DNA of 7,186 nt, taken from an archaeon. Lineage in GTDB: Archaea > Asgardarchaeota > Hermodarchaeia > Hermodarchaeales > Hermodarchaeaceae. Each line of letters opens with the position of its first letter. Position 1 is the first letter of the stretch. Position numbers and translations under genes: made by a program. The stretch covers positions 1 through 7,186 of the forward strand of contig JABXGV010000066.1 in assembly GCA_016550485.1 (NCBI GenBank), given 5' to 3'. The notes below the pieces were generated by a model, which saw only the letters and a program-made list of their open reading frames with translations, searched no databases and was not told the origin of the DNA. Below, in pieces: positions 1 to 6,692 of the stretch.

Positions 1-326
1 GAACCAATACTACTTCGCGCATAAGAGCACAATTCTTGGGAAAAGCCTAGCTCCTCAGCAAAGCCACATACAAGGGGACCCACCTTTTCGGAGCCAACAA
101 TAGCTCCATATTGCTCAGGATAGACGGGGTATAATCCCATACTGACTGGTATTTCAACTGGGAACCCTGATGTTACCCACACCAAGCGACCTTCCTGTTG
201 AGCGGTCTTGGCGCCGAAGTAGTGAAGAGTCATTATCTCACGGTGTTGTACTCGTGTGTAGAGTTTCCTGTAGGCTTTTTGATCCTCTGATGATGTCTGT
301 AGGGTCTGGTCGTGTGTCATTTTCAT
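1..326 (-). CDS. 2-hydroxyacyl-CoA dehydratase / benzoyl-CoA reductase family subunit, N-terminal part
   Basis: This reading frame is open to the left edge, so only the first 108 residues are present. The family (PF06050, which includes HgdA/HgdB, FldB/FldC and BcrB/BcrC) forms heterodimers holding [4Fe-4S] clusters that dehydrate 2-hydroxyacyl-CoA or reduce aromatic acyl-CoA with electrons from an ATP-driven activator. The visible part shows the typical N-terminal pattern: a G-R-L-V-W-V-T-S stretch near residues 46-53, then FPVEIPVSMGLYPVYPEQYG (55-74), then GFSQELCSYAR (94-104). Cys100 in that last motif matches the family's first cluster ligand. The ATG at 324-326 overlaps the TGA stop of the preceding gene (TGATG), which suggests translational coupling and a 1:1 complex with it; an in-frame ATG at 318-320 is an alternative start. 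No clear Shine-Dalgarno motif precedes either start. The family call is firm, the substrate is unknown. Confidence 0.85.
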   Translation of the reverse strand, partial: MKMTHDQTLQTSSEDQKAYRKLYTRVQHREIMTLHYFGAKTAQQEGRLVWVTSGFPVEIPVSMGLYPVYPEQYGAIVGSEKVGPLVCGFAEELGFSQELCSYARSSIG

Positions 327-1570
327 CAACTTGTCTTTAGTATTTCAAGAAAGCTCTGAATCTTGCTCTCTAATCTTCCTCTATCGGAGAGTTCTGCATC
401 GAGATAGAGCCGTGTAGTGGGGATACCGGTTTTCGCTACAATCGAAGCCACAGCAGGTGCTACAAAGCCGTCGGGATCACAGAATGATTGTTCACAGATA
501 ATCAATCCGTCGATAGCTAATTTTGGAAGTATGTTCTTCAGGAAACCAAGGCGTTCGGGTAATCCCTCCTGAGTGGGTTCAGTGTAGTGGCTGAGTAGGC
601 TTTGAGCGATTGCCTTGAAGGGATTGCCTTGTAAGCGTGGAGGCTGAGCAAATACTGTTCTGAAACTAAAGGAAAATAGGTCAAGAACGATTTCTGCATT
701 AATGGAGTTATCGCTGACAGCATTGTTAAACAGTACCGCAAAGGCTTCAGGATCAATCATTCCCCCAATTACAGCAATGCGCAAATAAGAGGTGTCGGGG
801 GGAATCATGATATCACCAAACTCTTGGTGGAGTAGAGCGTAGCTTAATGCTTCTGTGCTAGTGACAAGCTGAAGTTTATTGAGGGTTTGGCGGATTGATG
901 ATGCAGTATTCTCAAGCTGGAGCAGTGACTCAGAGTCGGGTGTGGTGAGGAACCGACAGAATTGCTCAGCAAATTCAGTGTACGGAAGAACTTGAGGCTG
1001 GAGGAGCCTAGCAGCTGCAATAAACTGGGTGGCGGAAAGAAACTGGGCTGTAAGGCCTACAGCACGGTGGAATTCCTTCTGAGAAAAAGGGAGACCAAAG
1101 AGCTCTTCAATGGTTCGACTTAATGACCTTAGCTCCTCGGTAAGATACGTTATGGCTGCTTCGCTTTTCCCAGAGGAGGGGTAAGTCAGACGAAGGACGG
1201 TGTCCTCAGGAAAACGAAAGCGCCAAATATCTCCCAGATTCTGCAAGGAATCACAGCGATTCCCAGGGAAAAACAGAGCAGCAAGAGGTGTTAAGAGATT
1301 ATTTGCTCGTTGACTGAAGAGGTTTCGAGCAAAGCTGCAACAGAAGGTCTGTAAACTCGCTTCAAAGGCAGATGGAACATTTGAATCTGCCCAAAGCAAA
1401 CTTGGTAACATTTTATGGGCAAGGAAGAGTTCTGTCGGAAACGCAGGATAAACACAGCCAACAATGCGTTGTCCATTGTCTGCAGCTCGTCTAAGGCTTT
1501 GTAGGCGTTGATTAGTCTCCATTTCAAGTCCAACTACACTCAAAACACCAACTCCAGTATACCACTTCAT
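326..1570 (-). CDS. 2-hydroxyacyl-CoA dehydratase / benzoyl-CoA reductase family subunit
   Basis: This is a complete member of the HgdB/FldC/BcrC family (PF06050), 414 residues, close to the family's usual length. It is presumably a cytoplasmic [4Fe-4S] subunit working with the product of the overlapping downstream gene. Family landmarks occur in order: VGCVYPAFPTELFLAHKMLP near 37-56, FCCSFAR (76-82), NRCDSLQN (104-111), a central spacer, and CEQSFCDPDGF (359-369). The C-terminal pattern IPTTRLYLD plus GRLESKIQSFLEIL (383-411) is also typical. Cys77 or Cys78, Cys106 and Cys364 match the three conserved cluster ligands, so the enzyme looks functional. The start is uncertain. Residues 1-16 do not resemble the family N-terminus, whereas Met17 (codon at 1520-1522) begins a more typical METNQRL helix. 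A TATA-like element near 1589 would place transcription start close to 1563, which also favours Met17. Neither start has a strong ribosome binding site. No activator ATPase or CoA ligase lies in the window, so substrate and direction remain open. Confidence 0.85.
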   Translation of the reverse strand: MKWYTGVGVLSVVGLEMETNQRLQSLRRAADNGQRIVGCVYPAFPTELFLAHKMLPSLLWADSNVPSAFEASLQTFCCSFARNLFSQRANNLLTPLAALFFPGNRCDSLQNLGDIWRFRFPEDTVLRLTYPSSGKSEAAITYLTEELRSLSRTIEELFGLPFSQKEFHRAVGLTAQFLSATQFIAAARLLQPQVLPYTEFAEQFCRFLTTPDSESLLQLENTASSIRQTLNKLQLVTSTEALSYALLHQEFGDIMIPPDTSYLRIAVIGGMIDPEAFAVLFNNAVSDNSINAEIVLDLFSFSFRTVFAQPPRLQGNPFKAIAQSLLSHYTEPTQEGLPERLGFLKNILPKLAIDGLIICEQSFCDPDGFVAPAVASIVAKTGIPTTRLYLDAELSDRGRLESKIQSFLEILKTS

Positions 1571-1584
1571 TCGGAGGCTTCTAC

Positions 1585-1593
1585 TATTAAAAG
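1585..1593 (-). promoter_or_regulatory. possible TATA box for the dehydratase gene pair
   Basis: Read on the minus strand this is CTTTTAATA, an AT-rich run resembling an archaeal TATA box, in the 111-base gap after the permease gene. With the usual spacing of about 25 bases, transcription would start near 1563. That lies inside the longest reading frame and upstream of Met17. There is no good BRE next to it, so this is a weak call. Confidence 0.25.
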
Positions 1594-1674
1594 TGAGGAC
1601 TCCCTTCCTCTCATCAACTGATTCAGTGCTGTAGTGGACCTAGGAACCCGCTTCTGATTCTGCCAGTTTTAACT

Positions 1675-1689
1675 ACTTGTATCACAAGT
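1675..1689 (-). terminator. small inverted repeat overlapping the permease stop codon
   Basis: ACTTGT and ACAAGT form a perfect 6-base inverted repeat with a 3-base spacer; the permease TGA stop (1682-1684) straddles the spacer and the first base of one arm. In the transcript it could fold into a short hairpin just at the end of the permease message. It is not followed by a T-run, so it is a poor intrinsic terminator. It may be chance. Confidence 0.2.
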
Positions 1690-4600
1690 TACGGAGAAGG
1701 CGACTGACTTGAACTGCACCAGCGCGGCGGGCAGGCAAATAGGCTCCTAAGAACATCCCTATAATGACCACTCCTAGTACAGCTAACAATAGTGTGAATG
1801 GCCAGATTATTTCGAATGGGAGGATAAACGGCTGTGGAAAGAGGTTGATGAGCGTATTTATCATCAATATCGAAAAGCCTGCACCTAGAGCGAGGCTGAA
1901 CAGGAACGCGGAAAATATGAGTCCACTGAACTCTCCGATAACAATCGCTGTCACCTGCCGTCTGGTACCTCCTATTGCCCGCATTATAGCATACTCGACT
2001 TTCCGTTCAGCGACAATGGTACTGACAAAGACAACCAGAGCAATGACACTTATGGCAAGGGATGCGCAGAAACCTACGGAGAGTAAACTGATGACACCTT
2101 GACTGAACAAGTAGCCGCTCGGGTACACGTCATCTAGATTAAATGTATAAGGTGAGTAGATGGCTGCGGCGAAGTCCAGATCGTCAACCACGTCAATCAC
2201 CTCGTGGACATCAGCGCCAGGTTCAAGGCTAGCGATAAAGGTTTGGGTCAAATTGACGTAGTCATGAACGGCGTAGGCCGCCGGTACCTCCACTAGGAAA
2301 TAATCCTCATGTACGAAGGCGAAGGCTTCAGTCTCTTGGAAGCCAAACCCTGGTGGGTTCATCACATTGGCCCCAGGAGCTGTGGGGTCGCCGTAACCAA
2401 AGCCTGGGGCTGAGTAGAATTCACCCACTACTTCGAAGGTTTGTGGTATACTATGATGTAGTTGGATGATGTTTTGGTTGTAAACCGTGAGGTTCACAGT
2501 GTCGCCTACGTGTTTGTTGAAACGAGCGGCGAGATGCTGGGGTAGAATGATGTTGAAGTGATCTTCAGCCAAGGTAGTCATGACAGATTGTGCGTCGTCG
2601 TTGACTATGCTGGTTTCATCCCAATATCCGACTTTAGCATAAGCCTCAGGGTTGATTCCAAATAAATGAAATTCAAATCCATCAGGTCCAGGGTATTTAG
2701 CAATAACTTCGATGAAGGATGTGGCATTCGCGATACCTGGGATATCGACGAGTTCTTGCGTTCGGGGGGCAGGGGTTCGAGGGCTAAAGATGCGAAGGTC
2801 TCCTCCTAGGTAATACTCAATTTGTTCAGTATGGTGCTTATAGTACGTTTGTGCCTCGACTGCGGTAAATATCGTCAAGGAGAAGGTCAATGTCAGTATA
2901 ACTAGCAAGGGCAGGATGCGGCTACGGCGCACCCGTACACTTCTCGCGAAGAGCGTGCTCTTTTGGCCGAATATTGGGCGGAAGAGGCGGGCGAGCTTAG
3001 CGACGCCAGGGCGGAGTATCCGTGCACCTGCATCACAGAGCGCAATCCAGAGAAAAACTCCCAAGGCAAAGAGGCTAAACGCTGAGTCCAGCCGAAAATC
3101 AAGTGGGGTTAATGGCATCCACACAAAAATCGCGTATACGTAGGCCGCAACTCCTAATATGACGAGTACAACGTAGAGTGCTTGAACTTTAGTGGTGAAT
3201 ACTTGACGGGGAGTTGTCCCTCGGAGGGTCTCATAAACCTCTGCATTGAGAAAAGTTCTAGTGGTGATGACAGTAAAGATTGTCGCCGGAAGAATGCATA
3301 CGAGAGCTGCTGAAATCCAAGCTAATGGTGAAATCGTAGCAAAGGAGAGGAAACGGAGGAACACGCTGATATCGAACATGAGAAAGCCGGACGCAGAGGG
3401 GAGTAGACAACCAATTAGGATGCCTAGAAAAGTTCCAAGAACAAGTCCAATGATGGAGATTACGAGGAACTCTAAAAGGAAGACAGCGTAAAGCTGCCGA
3501 TAGCTGGTTCCTCTTGCTCGTAGGATGGCAGCTTCTGCACCTCGACCAGATAAGAACAAGTTCGATGTAAAGGTTGTAAGTAATACTGAGAGAAGTATAA
3601 TCGGTGCAACTAGGACAACCATCGAAAGTCTTTCTTTGTAGGCGTTAATGTAGATGATTAGACGGTTTATGCCATCCCTCCCCCAGACAAAAACATCTTG
3701 TGAGTTCTCTAATCTTGCAAAGAGTGATTCAAGTATGTCAGCTGTCCGGTCTATACCTTGGGCGTAGACTCCCTCGGGATCAACTGTCACTAGAAGGCGT
3801 GGATACATGACATTTAATGCTATAGCATCATCGGGTTGACTAGGATCATTCCGTAGGAGATCCTCATGCAGCATGATGCTGTCAGTCCAACCTAAAACAA
3901 CCTCAGCACCTTGCATGAAATAGTTGACGCGAGAGTAGGTGGGGAACGCAATGTGCATTGCATCATATTTTGGCTCAATCTCATAGATACCAATCACTCT
4001 CAAATCGTAGTAGGTTACGGGGGCGAGCCACCCGATAAGCGCGTAGTTGAAGTTATAGTTGTACCATGTGGCTACGGCGACTGTAAGGGTGCTACCAATG
4101 GTTATGGTCAACCCCAAAACCTCGAGAGCATCATCGACAACACGTTGACTTACTAAAATCTCGTTAGTGTGTAAGTCAAAATTACCAGTATATTGAAAGA
4201 CTTGCTCTGCTTGGTCTAGGAATGCGTCAGAAACGTACAGGGTTTGACAGTCCTTTATCCCGTTTCCATAGGCGAAGGGAAGATATTGCAAGTTATAGTT
4301 ATCCCGATCGTTTCCGTCAATATTTATCAATGCCACAGACCCGTATACTACAAATGAGGTGAGGGTTTCTGGTTGCTGGTCTACCCAGTCTTTGACGGGG
4401 TAGATGGCATTTGGGTCTTCTGCACCTGGTCGTTGACGTTGATTGACGAAGTAATGGAAGGGGGATTCAGCGAAGAAATCATCAATAGCTACGCGTGCGC
4501 CAGTATCAGTCCAGACGAAAACACTGGCCACTAGTGCTACGCCAATCATCACGCCTAATAGGAGGCTGAATGTTCGTCGCTTGTGTCGGCGAATCCCGTG

Positions 4601-4741
4601 AAAAACATAGCCAGCAACATACCTTGCTTTACCTAGCGAGTTCGATTTAACGTATTCCTGGGCAGGTAAAGGGGTTGTATCCTCGCTTTCCCAGTCGTCG
4701 CCGGTTGGTGTAGAGCCTTCAGATGAGGGTGTGTCAGTCAT
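1682..4741 (-). CDS. MacB/FtsX-type ABC transporter permease, two FtsX domains
   Basis: This 1019-residue protein is an integral membrane permease of the MacB/LolCE/FtsX type, which transmits ATP-driven motion to large extracytoplasmic domains. Residues 1-50 are hydrophilic and probably cytoplasmic, followed by TM1 (about 57-77). An extracytoplasmic domain spans about 80-370. A first FtsX bundle follows (about 373-396, 417-447, 471-494), with AEAAILRARGTSYRQL (402-417) after its first helix. More helices lie near 519-541 and 554-570. A second unit has a TM near 609-628, an extracytoplasmic region of about 250 residues, and a second FtsX bundle (about 883-911, 933-960, 978-1000). Its hallmark is ERKVEYAIMRAIGGTRRQV (912-930), and it ends PARRAGAVQVSRLLR. 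The duplicated arrangement is common in large archaeal and bacterial permeases of this class. The ATG start has GGAG nine bases upstream (4751-4754). No ATPase is adjacent; the ATPase at 6693-7186 on the same strand is the nearest candidate partner. The substrate cannot be told from sequence. Confidence 0.9.
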   Translation of the reverse strand: MTDTPSSEGSTPTGDDWESEDTTPLPAQEYVKSNSLGKARYVAGYVFHGIRRHKRRTFSLLLGVMIGVALVASVFVWTDTGARVAIDDFFAESPFHYFVNQRQRPGAEDPNAIYPVKDWVDQQPETLTSFVVYGSVALINIDGNDRDNYNLQYLPFAYGNGIKDCQTLYVSDAFLDQAEQVFQYTGNFDLHTNEILVSQRVVDDALEVLGLTITIGSTLTVAVATWYNYNFNYALIGWLAPVTYYDLRVIGIYEIEPKYDAMHIAFPTYSRVNYFMQGAEVVLGWTDSIMLHEDLLRNDPSQPDDAIALNVMYPRLLVTVDPEGVYAQGIDRTADILESLFARLENSQDVFVWGRDGINRLIIYINAYKERLSMVVLVAPIILLSVLLTTFTSNLFLSGRGAEAAILRARGTSYRQLYAVFLLEFLVISIIGLVLGTFLGILIGCLLPSASGFLMFDISVFLRFLSFATISPLAWISAALVCILPATIFTVITTRTFLNAEVYETLRGTTPRQVFTTKVQALYVVLVILGVAAYVYAIFVWMPLTPLDFRLDSAFSLFALGVFLWIALCDAGARILRPGVAKLARLFRPIFGQKSTLFARSVRVRRSRILPLLVILTLTFSLTIFTAVEAQTYYKHHTEQIEYYLGGDLRIFSPRTPAPRTQELVDIPGIANATSFIEVIAKYPGPDGFEFHLFGINPEAYAKVGYWDETSIVNDDAQSVMTTLAEDHFNIILPQHLAARFNKHVGDTVNLTVYNQNIIQLHHSIPQTFEVVGEFYSAPGFGYGDPTAPGANVMNPPGFGFQETEAFAFVHEDYFLVEVPAAYAVHDYVNLTQTFIASLEPGADVHEVIDVVDDLDFAAAIYSPYTFNLDDVYPSGYLFSQGVISLLSVGFCASLAISVIALVVFVSTIVAERKVEYAIMRAIGGTRRQVTAIVIGEFSGLIFSAFLFSLALGAGFSILMINTLINLFPQPFILPFEIIWPFTLLLAVLGVVIIGMFLGAYLPARRAGAVQVSRLLRNL

Positions 4742-4818
4742 TCTATTGTACTCCAGTAGGGTTCAGGGGAGAGTTGACTCGAAGGACCTAATAGCCTGTA
4801 AATCCTTTTGGTAGAGCA

Positions 4819-4848
4819 CGAAAGAAGTAACATTAAAAAACTCTTTCG
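4819..4848 (-). promoter_or_regulatory. putative promoter of the permease gene, TATA-like run inside a 7-base inverted repeat
   Basis: On the minus strand CGAAAGA and TCTTTCG form a perfect inverted repeat with 16 bases between them. The spacer holds TTTTTTAATG (T-run at 4835-4840), which could serve as a TATA box. Transcription start would then fall near 4810, about 70 bases before the ATG. A further CTTTCGAAAG palindrome (4843-4852) overlaps one arm, giving three CGAAAG half-sites in all, as expected for a dimeric regulator site. The T-run also lies about 32 bases after the stop of the protease gene, so the same element could end that transcript. Both readings are inference. Confidence 0.35.
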
Positions 4849-4871
4849 AAAGCGACAGGAATTCTGTGAGT

Positions 4872-5609
4872 CTACTGATTTGGTTTACCTTTGGACCTTC
4901 TTGGGCGCTTCTCCGGCTTCGTAAGAGTGATTAAAATTACGAAAAAGGCTACAACACTAAGGAACACAAGATAGAGTAATACTGGCATATACCCAATCAC
5001 TCCCAGCTGGTAGGGAATAACCGGTGCATTTACTGCCGTGTGTAGACCCACTGCTGCAAGATAGGTGACGGGAAGCCATCGCCAATAGCCCCAATAACTA
5101 ACCAGAGCGGTCAATCCATGAATGAAAACGACGAGGAACCGCTCAATAATGAATCCCTGATAGAAAAACCACGGATACCCACCTATTGCCGGATTCAGTA
5201 GGCTTACAAGGGTGGCGATAGCCCAGATTTCGCCAACACCAAAGCCTAGACCACTCATCACGCCTCCTGCACGGATTTGTCGCCAACTACCCACCGGCTC
5301 ACCCGTTGCAGCTGGATGAGGAAGGGGTGAATACCAAAGAAGGGGGAGGCTCAGCAATTTAACCGCTTCCTCAGTGATGGGCGCTACAAGCAGAAGTAGC
5401 AGAAGCGCTGAAAATTCAGGTAATCCCAGCCCAAGAATAACGCCACTAAACCATTGTTTTAGGGTCAGGTTGAGCAGCAGACTCATCGGGAGTTGAATCA
5501 GGAAAGGCAGCAGGGTAGCCCACGAGGTCTTGGAACTCCACCACATCACGTAGATGATGGGAAGGACTAGGACGGTTGTGACGCCCGCAGCGATGAGAAT
5601 ACCCACCAC
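4872..5609 (-). CDS. PrsW-like intramembrane protease
   Basis: This 245-residue, very hydrophobic protein fits the PrsW family (PF13367), membrane-embedded proteases related to the CPBP/CAAX protease group. The Bacillus prototype cuts the anti-sigma factor RsiW. The family motifs appear in order: EEAVK (80-84, matching EExxK), FGVGE (123-127, matching FxxxE), a histidine at 164 in FIHG, and HTAVN (190-194, in the place of the usual HxxxD). About seven or eight membrane segments can be drawn, and the tail (231-245) is basic and probably cytoplasmic. The start is GTG at 5607-5609, placed directly after the TAA of the preceding gene. AGGTGA at 5617-5622, seven bases upstream, supports this start. 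Zero spacing implies co-translation with the hydrolase gene. An anti-sigma substrate is unlikely if the host is archaeal, so the physiological target is unknown; a related CPBP-type role cannot be excluded. Confidence 0.8.
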   Translation of the reverse strand: MVGILIAAGVTTVLVLPIIYVMWWSSKTSWATLLPFLIQLPMSLLLNLTLKQWFSGVILGLGLPEFSALLLLLLVAPITEEAVKLLSLPLLWYSPLPHPAATGEPVGSWRQIRAGGVMSGLGFGVGEIWAIATLVSLLNPAIGGYPWFFYQGFIIERFLVVFIHGLTALVSYWGYWRWLPVTYLAAVGLHTAVNAPVIPYQLGVIGYMPVLLYLVFLSVVAFFVILITLTKPEKRPRRSKGKPNQ

Positions 5610-6212
5610 TTAAGATTCACCTATCGAACTTTCTTGCTTTCTACCACAAGGCCACCAAGGCCAGAAGGCTCGTCCCACAGTTAGTAGGAAGAGTGCTAGA
5701 GACAAGACTGGTACCCCTGGCTCGAAGACCCAAACCGGGTTTGTAAGCGCAGCACGTCCCCAGTCAATCCATTCTTGAGGGGTCATTACTAGCACTTGTA
5801 GGAAACGGAACCCATCAGCAGCAGAATACCTAACTAGGGAGATTGAAAACACCAAGGGGGAGAAGGGCCAAAGTAATCCCATTGCATATCCATCTAAATC
5901 AAGGAACAGATGAAAGAGCCATTGCAGCCCCATCGACCAGGAGACCACATATGTAATTTGGGACTGTTTGGTTGCCCAAAGCACCAGACCAATCAGAGCG
6001 AAAATAGCAGGGAAAACCAGCGAATGTGTTGGGAAAAGGCGATGTCCGTTGGGAATGAAGATATCAAAGTCGGGAGCAATACCCGCGAACATCACTGGCC
6101 AGAAAGCTAGCTGCCTCACAGACTTCTCAGTGAACCATCCTTGGACTCCCACCAGACCTAGCAGAGCCCACATCACAGTGCTTTGTAAGAACAAGTGTGT
6201 AAATGCGTCCAT
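5610..6212 (-). CDS. YdjM-like (DUF457) putative membrane metal-dependent hydrolase
   Basis: This 200-residue membrane protein matches the YdjM / LexA-binding inner-membrane hydrolase family (PF04307) in its conserved polar residues. These are FTH with His6, GIAPDFD (44-50) with two aspartates, GHR at 56-58, PTHS (61-64) and HLFLDLDG (101-108), with WPFSP at 115-119. The His and Asp residues are thought to bind metal near the membrane face, but no member has a well-established substrate; a phospholipase-like role has been proposed from motif similarity. Five or six membrane segments are likely (about 10-24, 36-52, 66-80, 86-104, 112-128, 167-185). The ATG start is preceded by GGTGAG at 6216-6221, three bases away. 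It is the first gene of a two-gene unit with the PrsW-like protease, and both act in the membrane. The family assignment is good, the function is open. Confidence 0.8.
   Translation of the reverse strand: MDAFTHLFLQSTVMWALLGLVGVQGWFTEKSVRQLAFWPVMFAGIAPDFDIFIPNGHRLFPTHSLVFPAIFALIGLVLWATKQSQITYVVSWSMGLQWLFHLFLDLDGYAMGLLWPFSPLVFSISLVRYSAADGFRFLQVLVMTPQEWIDWGRAALTNPVWVFEPGVPVLSLALFLLTVGRAFWPWWPCGRKQESSIGES
5617..5622 (-). promoter_or_regulatory. ribosome binding site fixing the GTG start of the protease gene
   Basis: AGGTGA on the minus strand lies seven bases before the GTG at 5607-5609, inside the last codons of the upstream gene. It is the best Shine-Dalgarno match near this start and supports GTG over an internal codon. 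Confidence 0.6.
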
Positions 6213-6245
6213 TGACTCACCACGCGTTTTGAATACCTAATGAAA

Positions 6246-6266
6246 TTCCTTCAAATAAGATTTTAG
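6246..6266. promoter_or_regulatory. AT-rich core of a divergent promoter region
   Basis: The 98-base gap 6213-6310 between the minus-strand hydrolase gene and the plus-strand TIGR04076 gene has one AT-rich block here. On the minus strand it reads CTAAAATCTTATTTG, acceptable as a BRE plus TATA element with start near 6230. On the plus strand CAAATAAG could act the same way with start near 6282. Both placements are inference from spacing only. Confidence 0.25.
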
Positions 6267-6296
6267 GCAGATACAGGAAACAGGGAGTACATATTA

Positions 6297-6302
6297 GAGG
6301 TG
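6297..6302 (+). promoter_or_regulatory. ribosome binding site of the TIGR04076 gene
   Basis: GAGGTG lies eight bases before the ATG at 6311. It overlaps an in-frame GTG at 6302, so that upstream codon is unlikely to be the start and the ATG is preferred. Confidence 0.6.
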
Positions 6303-6310
6303 TGAAAATA

Positions 6311-6604
6311 ATGGCAAAAGAATATCGTATCATTGCCCGTGTCCATGAGCTGCGCCACAAACCAGGCAAGAATCCCTGCAGGCTCTACAAGCTTGGTGAG
6401 GAATTCGATCTCTCCAAACCCGAGGAGAAAGAGAAGGTGTGCAGGTGGGCCTACAACTCCATGTACCCCTTCCTCACAGTCCTTGAATATGGTGGAATCC
6501 TGCCTTGGGAGCCGGATCCTGACCGTGCTTATGTTGCCTGCCCTGATCCACATAATGTTGTGGTCTTCGAACTTCGCCGTGCTGGAGAACTTGAACGCGA
6601 CTAA
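6311..6604 (+). CDS. TIGR04076 family protein
   Basis: This 97-residue soluble protein matches the small TIGR04076 family, found mainly in anaerobic archaea and bacteria, for which no function is established. Recognisable points are the N-terminal strand YRIIARVHEL, the conserved glycine and cysteine in GKNPCRLYKLGEEFDL (19-34), VCRWAYNSMYPFLTVLEYGG (43-62), LPW at 64-66, and the near-C-terminal ACPDPHNVVVFELRR (76-90). Cys23, Cys44 and Cys77 lie in these blocks and could bind metal or be redox-active, but that is speculation. Length is normal for the family. The ATG at 6311 is chosen because GAGGTG sits eight bases upstream; a GTG at 6302 in the same frame would add only three residues and overlaps that site. 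It is the only plus-strand gene in the window and converges on the ATPase gene, so it is probably an independent transcription unit. Confidence 0.85.
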   Translation: MAKEYRIIARVHELRHKPGKNPCRLYKLGEEFDLSKPEEKEKVCRWAYNSMYPFLTVLEYGGILPWEPDPDRAYVACPDPHNVVVFELRRAGELERD

Positions 6605-6609
6605 CTCCT

Positions 6610-6623
6610 AGAACTGCAGTTCT
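6610..6623. terminator. 14-base perfect palindrome between convergent genes
   Basis: AGAACTGCAGTTCT reads the same on both strands and begins five bases after the TAA of the TIGR04076 gene. As RNA it can form a 5-base stem with a TGCA loop, so a weak two-way terminator is plausible. No T-run follows on either side, and a protein binding site is an alternative. The rest of the 88-base gap (6605-6692) shows nothing recognisable. Confidence 0.35.
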
Positions 6624-6692
6624 CTAACTACTACCTGTCATCCACTAGCAAGGCAACACGTAAGCGAGGTTCTGATGGTCAGCTGGGCTTGT

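Noticed and set aside
1764..2102. Plus-strand open frame opposite the permease C-terminus
   Set aside because: Its composition is low in features and it lies wholly opposite the second FtsX domain, which is certain. The same holds for plus-strand frames near 2916-3143, 3246-3491 and 3911-4156.
4843..4852. CTTTCGAAAG followed by a T-run as a classic hairpin terminator
   Set aside because: The stem would have only three or four pairs with almost no loop, too weak to call; it is recorded only as part of the promoter-like element.
5910..6240. Overlapping plus-strand open frames opposite the YdjM-like gene
   Set aside because: Their translations are rich in Pro, Arg and Ser with no family likeness, and the minus-strand frame carries clear conserved motifs. 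They are shadows.
6302..6310. GTG at 6302 as start of the TIGR04076 gene
   Set aside because: It overlaps the GAGGTG ribosome binding site that is correctly spaced for the ATG at 6311.
6263..6553. Minus-strand frame opposite the TIGR04076 gene
   Set aside because: The plus strand has a ribosome binding site and a recognised family; the minus frame matches nothing known to me.
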